NCBI GenBank assembly: GCA_040394635.1
Contig: JBEBRW010000026.1
Location: forward strand, 1 to 64,000
Length of the DNA stretch: 64,000 nucleotides
DNA from: UBA5239 sp040394635
GTDB taxonomy: Bacteria > Verrucomicrobiota > Lentisphaeria > Victivallales > Victivallaceae
Direction: 5' to 3'
This document shows, piece by piece, positions 31,798 through 39,883 of this stretch; position 1 is the first letter of the stretch; each line of letters opens with the position of its first letter. The notes beneath the pieces are model-generated. The model saw only the letters and a list, made by a program, of their open reading frames with translations, had not been told where the DNA came from and did not search any database. The position numbers and the translations under genes were made by a program.

Positions 31798-32772
31798 TTA
31801 TTTGAATAAATTTTCGCTCTTTCTGGTTTCGTCCATCGGCAAGCGGTGGCCGTGCCAGCCGGGTTCGGAGATCCAGCGTTTTTCATCGGGTTTGAATTCG
31901 GTTTCTTCGAAGGTCAGCGTGGTTCTGATGGTGGCCACTTCCTTGATGGCTTCGGGGGATTCGAAATTGACTACGTCCACGTTCAGCATCAGGGGCTTGG
32001 CCGGCGGGTTGAGCGAGGCGAAGACCGTGCTCCAGGTGCCGCCGGCGAGCAGGGGACGCGGCATGACGCAGAATCTGCGGAATGCCACTACTTTGCCGGA
32101 TTTGTCCAGCAGTTCGAACATGCAGTAGATATGAGTGCCGCCGGTCAGGGTTCTCAGTCGTTCCGGATTGAGGCGGGCGGGATCGATGTTATAGTAGCTC
32201 AGGTATTTGGCGTCGCGCGGGGTTTTGTAAATACGCAGGACGGTGCTGTCCTTGGTCTGATGCGGGGTTTCCTCGAAACCGAGGTGCGGCAAGACGCTTT
32301 CGAGCTGCTGCACGAAGGCCTGGTATTTTTCCTGATTCAAGCTGATTTGGTAGTTGATGTAGATGAACTGCCTGCCTTCTTTATCCACCCAGGGAATCCT
32401 GCTCACGGGGAAAACGGTATAGCAGTCGCCGTAGGATTCGAGTGCTGCCATGATCAGGTCGGATTTGATCTGCTTGCCGGAGCGCCTGTTTGCGGTGACG
32501 GCATCGTCGTCGGAGTCTGCTTCGGACCATTGACTGCCGTCGACCCGGGCTTTGAGCTTAACGGTGAATATGCCGTTTTCGAGTTGCGGTGCTTCGAGCA
32601 TTTCCCAGCCGATGATCCTGCCGGAGGTGGCCTGGGTGATGGTGAGGCGGGCGTCTTCAATCGCCTTGGCGTAGGTTTCGCCGTGTCCCGAGGCGGATAC
32701 CGTCTCGATTTTAGCGGCCGAAACGACCAGCGTCAGCAGTGATAACAGAAATATCGGTATAATTTTGTTCAT
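31798..32772 (-). CDS. Exported protein with FlgT/LPP20-like N-terminus
   Basis: A 324-residue protein with a signal peptide (MNKIIPIFLLSLLTLVVSA). The segment SASGHGETYAKAIEDARLTI, followed by a glycine-rich turn, resembles the N-terminal domain shared by FlgT- and LPP20-type proteins. The middle and C-terminal parts (ITYQ-type strands; LTGGTHIYCMFELLD; PLMLNVDVVNFESPEA) are beta-rich and not recognised. It is a single gene, convergent with the M28-AAC(3) gene 24 bases away. Probably periplasmic or lipid-independent; function unknown. Confidence 0.7.
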   Translation of the reverse strand: MNKIIPIFLLSLLTLVVSAAKIETVSASGHGETYAKAIEDARLTITQATSGRIIGWEMLEAPQLENGIFTVKLKARVDGSQWSEADSDDDAVTANRRSGKQIKSDLIMAALESYGDCYTVFPVSRIPWVDKEGRQFIYINYQISLNQEKYQAFVQQLESVLPHLGFEETPHQTKDSTVLRIYKTPRDAKYLSYYNIDPARLNPERLRTLTGGTHIYCMFELLDKSGKVVAFRRFCVMPRPLLAGGTWSTVFASLNPPAKPLMLNVDVVNFESPEAIKEVATIRTTLTFEETEFKPDEKRWISEPGWHGHRLPMDETRKSENLFK

Positions 32773-32940
32773 TTCAGTGTCCCTTCATTTTTCATTGAAT
32801 TTTTTACATGTATTTACTATAGAGCAATTATGACGAATTTCACCGTCGGAAAGTTGTTTTATGCGAAAATTTTTTAACAGGACCGGATTTTGCGGTTTTG
32901 GCTGGTTCCGGGAAATTTCCGGAAATTTTCTTGAAAGCAC

Positions 32941-32988
32941 TTGATATTTGGAATAAAATGGATTATATTGGAATAGAATGGAAAAGAT
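32941..32988 (+). promoter_or_regulatory. Promoter with four 10-bp-spaced TGGA boxes (MraZ-type operator)
   Basis: TTGATA (32941-32946), a 17-base spacer and TATATT (32964-32969) form a promoter. Overlapping it, TGGA[A/T] occurs at 32949, 32959, 32969 and 32979, exactly every 10 bases. MraZ proteins are known to bind three or more TGGGN-like direct repeats separated by five bases upstream of their own gene, so this is probably an autoregulatory site for the MraZ-like gene at 33024. Confidence 0.8.
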
Positions 32989-33023
32989 TTTTGAAAATTA
33001 TGTGATGAAGGCAGGGTAGGAAC

Positions 33024-33500
33024 ATGTTGGCATTTTGCGGACAGGACCGATGCCAGATCGATGCGAACGGCCGGGTGAAGCTGAGCCCCCGCGTGATCAA
33101 TGATTTCATTGAGAAATGCAGCGGGGAGATCGTTATGCATTGCTTGCCGGAAGGGGCTGTGGCCATTTATCCGGAAAGCATTTACCTGGAAATGCGTCGC
33201 CGGGAGGAAGCCCCCGCCGTACGCGCGGCCACGAGCATGGTGTTCCGGCGCGAAATGCGGCGGTTCGGGGCGCTGAGCAGCGCCGACCGGATCACGGCGC
33301 AGGGCCGGCTGACCATTCCGCATGGTTTTCGGGAACACGGCGGGCTGTTGCCCGGTACGGATATTGTCGTTGTCGGAGTTGAGATAGGGGTCGAACTCTG
33401 GAGTGCCGAGCGCTGGAATGCAGAGCTGGCAAAAATGAATGAACATGCCATTACCCGCGGAGAAAGCGAAATGGCGGATGACTTGATCATCAGAAATTGA
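33024..33500 (+). CDS. MraZ-like transcriptional regulator (orphan)
   Basis: A 158-residue protein with two swapped-hairpin AbrB/MraZ modules: CQIDANGRVKLSP (near residue 10) and RITAQGRLTIPHGFREHGG (near 90), each with the DxxGR-type core, and a C-terminal VELWSAERWNAEL as in MraZ. Length is typical (about 145-160). It is not followed by rsmH and ftsL as in the division and cell-wall cluster, but by a small membrane protein, so it is likely a paralogue or relocated copy. The ATG at 33024 is preceded by GGTAGGA. Confidence 0.88.
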   Translation: MLAFCGQDRCQIDANGRVKLSPRVINDFIEKCSGEIVMHCLPEGAVAIYPESIYLEMRRREEAPAVRAATSMVFRREMRRFGALSSADRITAQGRLTIPHGFREHGGLLPGTDIVVVGVEIGVELWSAERWNAELAKMNEHAITRGESEMADDLIIRN

Positions 33501-33516
33501 CAGGAGGTGTAGGATC

Positions 33517-33786
33517 ATGCTTATGGCGCACAAGAGATTGCTGTTCTTCGGCGTGCTCACCATTCTGTCGCTGATGCTGGCCGGTGCGGGCCGGGTGACG
33601 GGAGCGATTTTCAGTGAAATGGACGAGCGCAAGCTTGAAAAGGCTCAATTGACTGAGCTGGTGCTGAAAATGCTTCCGACCATTCCGCCCCAATACCATG
33701 AACAATGGAAACTGGCCGCTCAGGAAAATCCCGAATTACTGCTTAAATTCAATACCACAGACTTCGGTTTTCACCCCACCCGTTAA
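33517..33786 (+). CDS. Small single-pass membrane protein
   Basis: An 89-residue protein: basic start (MLMAHKR), one hydrophobic segment (LLFFGVLTILSLMLAGAG, about 8-25), then a soluble helical tail (SEMDERKLEKAQLTELVLKM) ending HPTR. The segment could be a signal peptide or an anchor. A very good ribosome site (AGGAGGTG) precedes the ATG. It starts 17 bases after the MraZ-like gene and is probably co-transcribed. The position recalls ftsL, but no FtsL heptad pattern is seen. Function unknown. Confidence 0.6.
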   Translation: MLMAHKRLLFFGVLTILSLMLAGAGRVTGAIFSEMDERKLEKAQLTELVLKMLPTIPPQYHEQWKLAAQENPELLLKFNTTDFGFHPTR

Positions 33787-33799
33787 CCGAAGCCTGTGG
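33755..33799 (+). terminator. Long hairpin over the 3' end of the small membrane gene
   Basis: CCACAG and CTTCGGTT (33755-33769) pair with AACCGAAG and CTGTGG (33785-33799), with one A-C mismatch. The loop contains the stop region of the upstream gene. There is no T-run, so factor-independent termination is uncertain, but nothing else terminates this unit. Confidence 0.45.
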
Positions 33800-33867
33800 C
33801 TATCATTCAAAATCATGCAATACGAGGCACTACGCGCCCTGTATTTATCCGTAATCTGATAATCGAA

Positions 33868-35919
33868 TTAACAAGTAATCCTTTTGGTATATTCCTGTAA
33901 TTCATCTTTTATATCCTCTTCCTGGTTTATTTTTTCAAGACGATGGCGCCGTTGGGGGGGGACTTTGGCGGAGCCGGAGGCTTCGCGGTTGTTCCAGAGG
34001 TCGCGCATCGGTACGGGCAGTGTGATTTCCTGCTCGGTGGAGGTCATATTATAGACGAAGTAGCACTCGCCGCGTTTGTTCACGCGGAGTGTATCGGGAA
34101 TCCCCGGCAGTACGGGGGCGATGCCACTGGCAGTCAGCATGTCGCCATAGAAATCCGTCAGGAAATCCAGGCCGGTTCGCGCGCCGAGGTAGTACGCTTT
34201 GCCTTTGCCATGGTTCTTCACGGTCAGGGCCGGGACTCCGGCGAAGAATTCATCGGTGTAGTCCGCAAGTGTTTCCGCGCCTTCAGGGCGGAGATATTCG
34301 GCCATTTCCTCGACCTTGTACTCCTTGCCTTTGTATCGCAGAGAACGGGCATCGGTCGGTTCGAAACAGTCGATATCGTCGTTCCAGACGCCGAAGAATT
34401 CGCGCATTTCCGGGCCGCCGGGATTGCCGCCGAAGAAACAGTTGTTATTTTCGTCCACATAGCCGGAGAGATAAGTCACGATCAGCGTGCCGCCATCGGC
34501 CACAAACTGCCGCATGCGTTCGGCCACGCCGGGTTTGAACATGAACAGCATTGGAGCAATCAGCAGTTTATAGGGCGAAAAATCGCAGGTGCTTTCGATG
34601 ACCGCGAGTGGAATATTGTGCCGCATCAGGCTCTGGTAATGGCCGACGATGGTGTCTTTGGTTTTCTTGAGCTGTCTGCCTCCGCAACAATTGGAAATGT
34701 CCAGCGCCCAGTTCGATTCCCAGTCAAAAATCACTGCGGCCTGTGGTTTGATTCGAGAGTCCACCAGCTGGTCCAGTACGGGTAGTTTGCGACCGTACTC
34801 AGCCACTTCTTTGAACATGCGGGATTGATCGGTGCCGTCGTGTCCGACTACCGCACCATGATATTTCTCACAGTTGCCGAGTCCCTTGCGCCACTGGAAA
34901 TACAAGGTGCCGTCGGCTCCATGGCCGATAGCGAGCAGCATTTCACGCTCAAGCTCGTTCGGGCGGCGCATTTTCGGATGTTTCACGTAGTTCGGGATAC
35001 CCGGACACGATTCCATCATGAAGAACGGTTTATCGAGCATGGTGTAATGCATGTCGTGCATCATGGCAAACAACGCGACCACATTTTCCGTCTGTCCGTT
35101 ATACCAGTGCGGATAGCAATCGTCGCAGATGAAATCGCAAACTCCGGCAATCCGCCAGAAGTCCAGCCAGGGGTGAAATCCCATCATATTGGTCATGGCC
35201 GGCGCGTCGGAGAACTCCCGGACCGCCGCTACTTCCATGCGCATGAAATCGGTGATCTGCCAGGAGTTGAATCGCAGCCAGTCCAACCGGGCGGTTTCGG
35301 AGCAATCATCGATCGGATTGACCTGATGCCAGTCTGTAATGGTGTGGCTCCAGAAAGCCGACCAGTAAGCCCGGTTCAGATTTGTCAGCGTGCCGTAGCG
35401 CCGCTTGAGAAATTCGTGAAAATTTCCCAGGCAAAGCTCACAGAAGCATGCGCCGTTGTATTCATTGCTGATATGCCAGCCGCCGAGGGCGGGATGCGCC
35501 GCATAGCGCTCGGCCAGCTTGCGGTTGATGGCGGCGGTTTTGCTCCGCATGACCGGAGAACTCCAGCAATGATTGTGCCGGTCATTCCATTTGGCGCGAA
35601 TGCCTTTTTCATCGACACGGTTGGTTTCCGGGTAGTTGCAACTGAGCCAGGCGGGGCGGCCCCCGCTCGGCGTCGCCAGAAAAACTTTTTTGCCGCCGGT
35701 CGCACAGCGGTTCATGACATCATCCATCCAGCCGAAGTCGAACTTGCCTTCTTCAACTTCAGTCTGTCCCCAGCCGAATATGCCCACGGAAAACGTGTTG
35801 CAGTTGGCCAGGTCCATCAGTTTGAAGTCTGCGTCGATGACTTCGGGGTAATTGCGCCATTGATCGGGGTTGTAATCCCCACCGTGCAGGATGTGCGGGA
35901 AATTTTTTATGATCGTCAT
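33868..35919 (-). CDS. GH42-type beta-galactosidase, C-terminus frameshifted
   Basis: A cytoplasmic retaining beta-galactosidase of GH42 (A4 beta-galactosidase type). The catalytic acid/base is Glu153 (HISNEYNG) and the nucleophile Glu303 (FMMESCPG). A CxxC pair near residues 158-163 recalls the family zinc cluster. The trimerisation domain (LIAPMLFMF; GGTLIVTY) and a C-terminal beta-domain follow. The ATG at 35919 is chosen for the AAGGAAAG ribosome site; a longer frame begins at 36060. A run of eight C on the coding strand (33961-33954) shifts the end into KVPPQRRHRLEK. With seven C it would read VPPNGAIVLKK-stop at 33927, the expected ending. Confidence 0.88.
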   Translation of the reverse strand: MTIIKNFPHILHGGDYNPDQWRNYPEVIDADFKLMDLANCNTFSVGIFGWGQTEVEEGKFDFGWMDDVMNRCATGGKKVFLATPSGGRPAWLSCNYPETNRVDEKGIRAKWNDRHNHCWSSPVMRSKTAAINRKLAERYAAHPALGGWHISNEYNGACFCELCLGNFHEFLKRRYGTLTNLNRAYWSAFWSHTITDWHQVNPIDDCSETARLDWLRFNSWQITDFMRMEVAAVREFSDAPAMTNMMGFHPWLDFWRIAGVCDFICDDCYPHWYNGQTENVVALFAMMHDMHYTMLDKPFFMMESCPGIPNYVKHPKMRRPNELEREMLLAIGHGADGTLYFQWRKGLGNCEKYHGAVVGHDGTDQSRMFKEVAEYGRKLPVLDQLVDSRIKPQAAVIFDWESNWALDISNCCGGRQLKKTKDTIVGHYQSLMRHNIPLAVIESTCDFSPYKLLIAPMLFMFKPGVAERMRQFVADGGTLIVTYLSGYVDENNNCFFGGNPGGPEMREFFGVWNDDIDCFEPTDARSLRYKGKEYKVEEMAEYLRPEGAETLADYTDEFFAGVPALTVKNHGKGKAYYLGARTGLDFLTDFYGDMLTASGIAPVLPGIPDTLRVNKRGECYFVYNMTSTEQEITLPVPMRDLWNNREASGSAKVPPQRRHRLEKINQEEDIKDELQEYTKRITC

Positions 35920-35970
35920 GGTTCTTTCCTTGGCTGTGTTTTTTTGATTGGATTTTATAAAAGGGAAAAC

Positions 35971-36000
35971 TATATCAATTAATATAACACCAAAACAAGT
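35971..36000 (-). promoter_or_regulatory. Candidate promoter of GH42 gene
   Basis: On the - strand TTGTTT (36000-35995) and TATAGT (35976-35971) are 18 bases apart, about 50 bases before the GH42 start. Just upstream lie a GGTATT (36041-36046)/AATACC (36059-36064) inverted repeat and a further GGTAT word at 36019, candidate operator parts. Confidence 0.4.
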
Positions 36001-36076
36001 AATAAAAATACTTTTTATGGTATATTGGGATATGTTAAATGGTATTATGATAAAATCCAATACCTCCCATCTGAGA

Positions 36077-36455
36077 TCACCAGTCGATGTAAGCGCCGCC
36101 GCGGCAATGTTTCAGATAATTGAGGGCATGGACCTGTCCGGTCATTTCGAGTTTTCCCCGATAAACCGGATCATGCCAGCCTTCGATATCGATGTTGCCG
36201 CGATAGCCGAAGCGGCGCAGTTCGCTGATGATATCGGTCCAGTTGCTGTCGCCGAAACCGGGCGTGCGGTGCCAGACGTATTGCTCCGGGCCGGAAATGC
36301 CGTGTTTGTCAATGATATTCTGCCGGATGGTCGCATCCTTGCCGTGGATATGCATATAGAATAAGGAATACTTCTCGCAGGTGCACTTGACGGGTTCGAG
36401 GGGAACCTGGCTGGCCTCATGGTTTACGCAAACGGGCCTGTTTTCGGTGTGCGGG
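36077..36455 (-). pseudogene. Truncated sugar phosphate isomerase/epimerase (C-terminal part)
   Basis: The last 125 or so codons of a TIM-barrel isomerase/epimerase: EPVKCTCEKYSLFYMHIHGK, the metal-site HIHGKDATI, YVWHRTPGFGDSNWTDIISE, GNIDIEGWHDPVYRGKLEMT and GQVHALNYLKHCRGG. Recognisable similarity starts near 36450. Upstream, the open frame continues but encodes proline-rich sequence of no family character, inside a terminator and a methylase remnant. About half of the protein, including the N-terminal barrel strands, is missing. It is almost certainly inactive. It lies at the junction with the phage-type fragment. Confidence 0.8.
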
Positions 36456-36508
36456 GCCGGGAATCGGATCATTGACGGCGGTGTGCATGGCCGGTGTGCG
36501 CGGAAATG

Positions 36509-36537
36509 AAAAGCCCCGGCGTTTTGACGGCCAGGGC
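36509..36537 (-). terminator. Intrinsic terminator after the methylase remnant
   Basis: On the - strand GCCCTGGC (36537-36530) pairs with GCCGGGGC (36520-36513, one G-T wobble) across a nine-base loop, followed by TTTTC. It lies 19 bases after the methylase stop codon and probably came with the fragment. Confidence 0.65.
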
Positions 36538-36555
36538 ATGTGTGTGTGGATTGGA

Positions 36556-37320
36556 TCAGCGGAATCGGCGCATCGCTTCGGGGTTGCGCCAGATGCATTC
36601 GACGCGCTGCTGCTTGGCTTTGACGTTGCCCTGGCCCTGGAGTCCGCTGACGCGGGTTCGTCCGGCAGCCGAACAAACGACGTCGACCGTCTGCATATCC
36701 CAGCCAGCGTCCATCAGCGGCGCGTACAACGGGCTATTGTAGCCGCTTAAAACGACCGCGTCGGCATAATCCATCAACGCGCGGATCAGCGCTTCGTAAT
36801 CGCTGTCTTTGAGCTCATGGTCATACCCACCGGCTTTGCGGGTACCGGTGACATACGGCGGATCGCAATAAGCCAGATAGCCCGGCCCGGAAAACCGCTT
36901 CAGGATATCGCGCCAGTCGCAGCATTCGATCTGAACCTGCTGAACGCGCTCATGGACTTTCGGCAGGTTCTCGAAACTCGATTTCCAGCGGTCTGTACAG
37001 CTCGTATTGATGCCGGTCCCCCAGGAAGCGCCGAACTGCCCGCCGAAGCTCTGCCGGGCTACGTAATACCACCGGACGGCCTGTTCGACGGGATCATGGA
37101 TCGCGGGCCAGGTGCGCAGAAATTCCTCGTACAACTCGCGGCTGTACGGCAGTAGCGTGGCCCGCGCCATGAACTAGCCGAAGTAATCAGGATCGGAGAT
37201 CACCCGGAAGAAGTTGACCAGCGCCCGGTTGACGTCATTATAGACCTCCACTTTGCATGGCTCCTTCGCGATCAGGATCGACGCGCCGCCGCCGAACGGC
37301 TCCACATAGCTCCTATAGGG
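36556..37320 (-). pseudogene. Decayed phage-type DNA adenine methylase (D12 class, Dam-like)
   Basis: A remnant of an N6-adenine methyltransferase. The SAM motif SYVEPFGGGASILI is at the extreme 5' end (about 37310), followed by VEVYNDVNRALVNFFRV. The catalytic motif DPPYVTGTRKAGGYDHEL and the C-terminal VECIWRNPEAMRRF are present. The usual first 15-25 residues (FKWPGGK-type) are lost at the fusion point with the GH43 gene. An in-frame TAG (37176-37174) interrupts the reading after DPDYFG, with FMARATLLPYSRELYEE continuing in the same frame. No phage structural genes are near. Probably non-functional unless the amber codon is read through. Confidence 0.85.
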
Positions 37321-38335
37321 GCCGGCGCAATACCGGACGGTCATCCATCCACTCGACCGGGAGCCAGAGGTAACGGCCGTCGATGGCGTTTTCCTTGCGC
37401 CACTGATCGGCCATGAAAATGATCCGGTCCTCCGATAATTTGAACGCGAAAGTCCCTTGGCTGCCGTAGGTGGTGTCGCCGCCTTCGTCAATGGCGGGAT
37501 TGCCGAGCTCCGTCCATGGGCCGGTGATGGAATCAGCGACCGCGCTACGGGCGGCATTGGGAGCCCAGCCGGTGCAGTCCGAGCCGATGAAATAATACTT
37601 GCCTCCGTGTTTGAAGATCACCGGCGCCTCCATCCAGCGCCATGGAAAAATCCGCCAGTAACGCCCGGTGAAAGCGGTATAGGATGGCTCCAGCTCGGCT
37701 ACATGAGTCGTGCTGTTCTTCTCTGAAGAATAGATCAAGTAGGCTGTGAGGTCGTCGTCCACAAAAACAGTCATATCGCGGCTCTGCTGTCCATGTTCAA
37801 AATCCATGCCAAGCACGCTGACTTGAGGAGTACGCGGATTGTTGTCATAACGGAGTTGGCTGTATTCTTCGCTGGCGGCCCTGATCCGTTCCGGATCTTT
37901 CAACTCCAGAGGCGTATTGAGCGGCCATATGCCGGGATTGGGGCGGCATTTGTCGATCAGCTTGAAGGGGCCCTCCGGCGAATCGCTGACTGCTATGCCG
38001 AGCATGGCGTCGGCATAGGTATTGTCCATCTCCAGATGAAACCACAGGATGAATTTCCCGGCCGGATTGCGAACGACTTTCGGGCGTTCGATCACGCAGC
38101 CGGGCTTCAATTCGTGAACGTCAAATGCAATACCGGCGTCATGCCAGTGCAGCAGGTCCTCCGACTTGTAGACATGGACCCCGACCCAGGCCAGGTTGCC
38201 GCGCGAACCTTCGGTTTTGTGCTCTCCGTACCAGTAATAGAAATCACCGTGTTTGAGAATGCACCCGCCATGCGCATTGATATGCACTCCGTTGTGGTCA
38301 GGCCAGTGACAGCCGTTGTATTTGGTCACGTTCAT
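37313..38335 (-). CDS. GH43-type glycosidase with altered 3' end
   Basis: A 340-residue five-bladed beta-propeller protein. The start HWPDHNGVHINAHGGCILKH and DFYYWYGEHK resemble the GH43 branch that includes exo-beta-1,3-galactanases. That branch lacks the canonical catalytic Asp, so galactan activity is plausible but unproven. No signal peptide. It starts four bases after the GH51 stop, last intact gene of the arabinan/galactan operon. The C-terminus ends abruptly (DDRPVLRRPL) where the methylase remnant begins, so about the last few residues are probably replaced. It may still be active. Confidence 0.82.
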   Translation of the reverse strand: MNVTKYNGCHWPDHNGVHINAHGGCILKHGDFYYWYGEHKTEGSRGNLAWVGVHVYKSEDLLHWHDAGIAFDVHELKPGCVIERPKVVRNPAGKFILWFHLEMDNTYADAMLGIAVSDSPEGPFKLIDKCRPNPGIWPLNTPLELKDPERIRAASEEYSQLRYDNNPRTPQVSVLGMDFEHGQQSRDMTVFVDDDLTAYLIYSSEKNSTTHVAELEPSYTAFTGRYWRIFPWRWMEAPVIFKHGGKYYFIGSDCTGWAPNAARSAVADSITGPWTELGNPAIDEGGDTTYGSQGTFAFKLSEDRIIFMADQWRKENAIDGRYLWLPVEWMDDRPVLRRPL

Positions 38336-38338
38336 AGA

Positions 38339-39862
38339 TCAGTATTTTACCCGGATCACGTTCCAGGAGGCGGCAGGCAGTTTGATTTTTACGGTATTGC
38401 CGGAGACGGTTCCGCCGGTGAGGGGTTCCGCTTTGACCAGCTCCTCTTCTTCAGAATTGACCGCTTTCAAGTCCGCGTGATGAAGCGTGACCGCCTCAAT
38501 GACGGATTTCGGCGTGAAGTTTTCGAGCTGAGTTTCCAGCTCCATGGCTTCTTCCAGATTACGGTTACAGGCGAAAATAACGACTTCACCGGCTTCCTCG
38601 TTATCTACCACGCTGCAATAGAGATATGGGGCAACCACCTTTTCCGGTTTTTCGTAGACTCTGGTCTGGAATTCCGTTTCATAGTTATCGGATTCGATAA
38701 TGGTCTGAAGCGCGGTGCCGCGACCGTATTTGCTGGTGTAGGCGAAGGGATAGAAAATGGTTTGTTTCCAAGCCTTGCCTTCCTTACTGGTCATGATCGG
38801 CGCGATCACATTGACGCTTTGGGCGATACAGGCGATTTTCACCCGGTCGGCGTGATTGATCAGGGTCATCATGAGCATGCCGACCAGCAGCGCGTCCTCG
38901 GTGTTGTAAATATCTTCCAGAATATTGCGGGCGACGGTCCATTTGGGCTTAACCTCTTTGGCGCCGTGTGAATGGAACCAGACGTTCCATTCATCGAAGG
39001 AAAGCATGATTTTCTTGTCCGACTTTTTCTTGGTGGCGACGGCATCGCAGGAGGCGACGATTTTGTTGATGTATTGCTCCATGACCTCTGCGCGGGCGAA
39101 ATAGCCGGCCGCCATGTCGCGGGGATTGCCGAAGTAATGATGAATCGAAATATAATCCACGTAATCGAAGGTGTAATCCAGCACGGTTTCTTCCCAGCTG
39201 CCCAGGGTCGGCATGCTGCTGCTGGAGGAACCGCAGACGATCAACTCAACCGAATCATCCATGCATTTCATCATCTTGGCCGCTTCGCGGCAAACCCTGC
39301 CGTAATCCTCCGCCGAGCGCTGGCCGAATTGCCACGGGCCATCCATCTCATTGCCGAGGCACCAGACCTTGACGTTGTAGGGCTCTTCCGCACCGTTGGC
39401 GCGGCGGCGGTCGGAGAGCTCGGTACCGCCGGGAAAGTTGCAGTATTCAAACAGTTCCTGGGCTTCCTTGGGACCGCGGGTTCCCAGATTTACGGCCATC
39501 ATGGGTTCGGTGTTGGCCTTCTTGCACCAGCGCATAAATTCATCGGTGCCGAACTCGTTCGGCTCCAACGCCTGCCAGGCGAGATCAAGACGAACCGGGC
39601 GCTTCTCCTTCGGCCCCACGCCGTCCTCCCAGTTGTAAATGGAGACGAAATTGCCGCCCGGGTAACGGGTCATCGGCATATCGAGTTCGCGTACCAGTTC
39701 GAGTACGTCGGTGCGGAAGCCGTCCGCGTCGGCGGTGGCGTGGTCCGGCTGGTAAATGCCTTCGTACACGGCGCGGCCGAGGTGCTCGATAAATCCGGAG
39801 TAAATGCGGCGGTCGATCGGGCTGATGGTGAATTTTTTATTGACAGTGATTTTACTTTTCAT
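38339..39862 (-). CDS. GH51 alpha-L-arabinofuranosidase (copy A)
   Basis: A 507-residue intracellular retaining arabinofuranosidase. The acid/base is Glu172 (WCLGNEMDG) and the nucleophile Glu291 (LSFDEWNVW). The N-terminal IYSGFIEHLGRAVYEG and TRYPGGNFVSIYNWEDGVG segments and the C-terminal beta-domain are typical. It releases arabinose from imported arabino-oligosaccharides. It is a near-identical, equal-length paralogue of the gene at 40809-42332, separated by a GH43 gene. The ATG at 39862 is preceded by AGGAGA. Confidence 0.95.
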   Translation of the reverse strand: MKSKITVNKKFTISPIDRRIYSGFIEHLGRAVYEGIYQPDHATADADGFRTDVLELVRELDMPMTRYPGGNFVSIYNWEDGVGPKEKRPVRLDLAWQALEPNEFGTDEFMRWCKKANTEPMMAVNLGTRGPKEAQELFEYCNFPGGTELSDRRRANGAEEPYNVKVWCLGNEMDGPWQFGQRSAEDYGRVCREAAKMMKCMDDSVELIVCGSSSSSMPTLGSWEETVLDYTFDYVDYISIHHYFGNPRDMAAGYFARAEVMEQYINKIVASCDAVATKKKSDKKIMLSFDEWNVWFHSHGAKEVKPKWTVARNILEDIYNTEDALLVGMLMMTLINHADRVKIACIAQSVNVIAPIMTSKEGKAWKQTIFYPFAYTSKYGRGTALQTIIESDNYETEFQTRVYEKPEKVVAPYLYCSVVDNEEAGEVVIFACNRNLEEAMELETQLENFTPKSVIEAVTLHHADLKAVNSEEEELVKAEPLTGGTVSGNTVKIKLPAASWNVIRVKY

Positions 39863-39883
39863 AGTGGTAAGTCTCCTGATATA

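Noticed and set aside
35948..36364. 138-codon + strand open frame upstream of GH42
   Set aside because: Most of it is the complement of the truncated isomerase; the first part is AT-rich promoter sequence.
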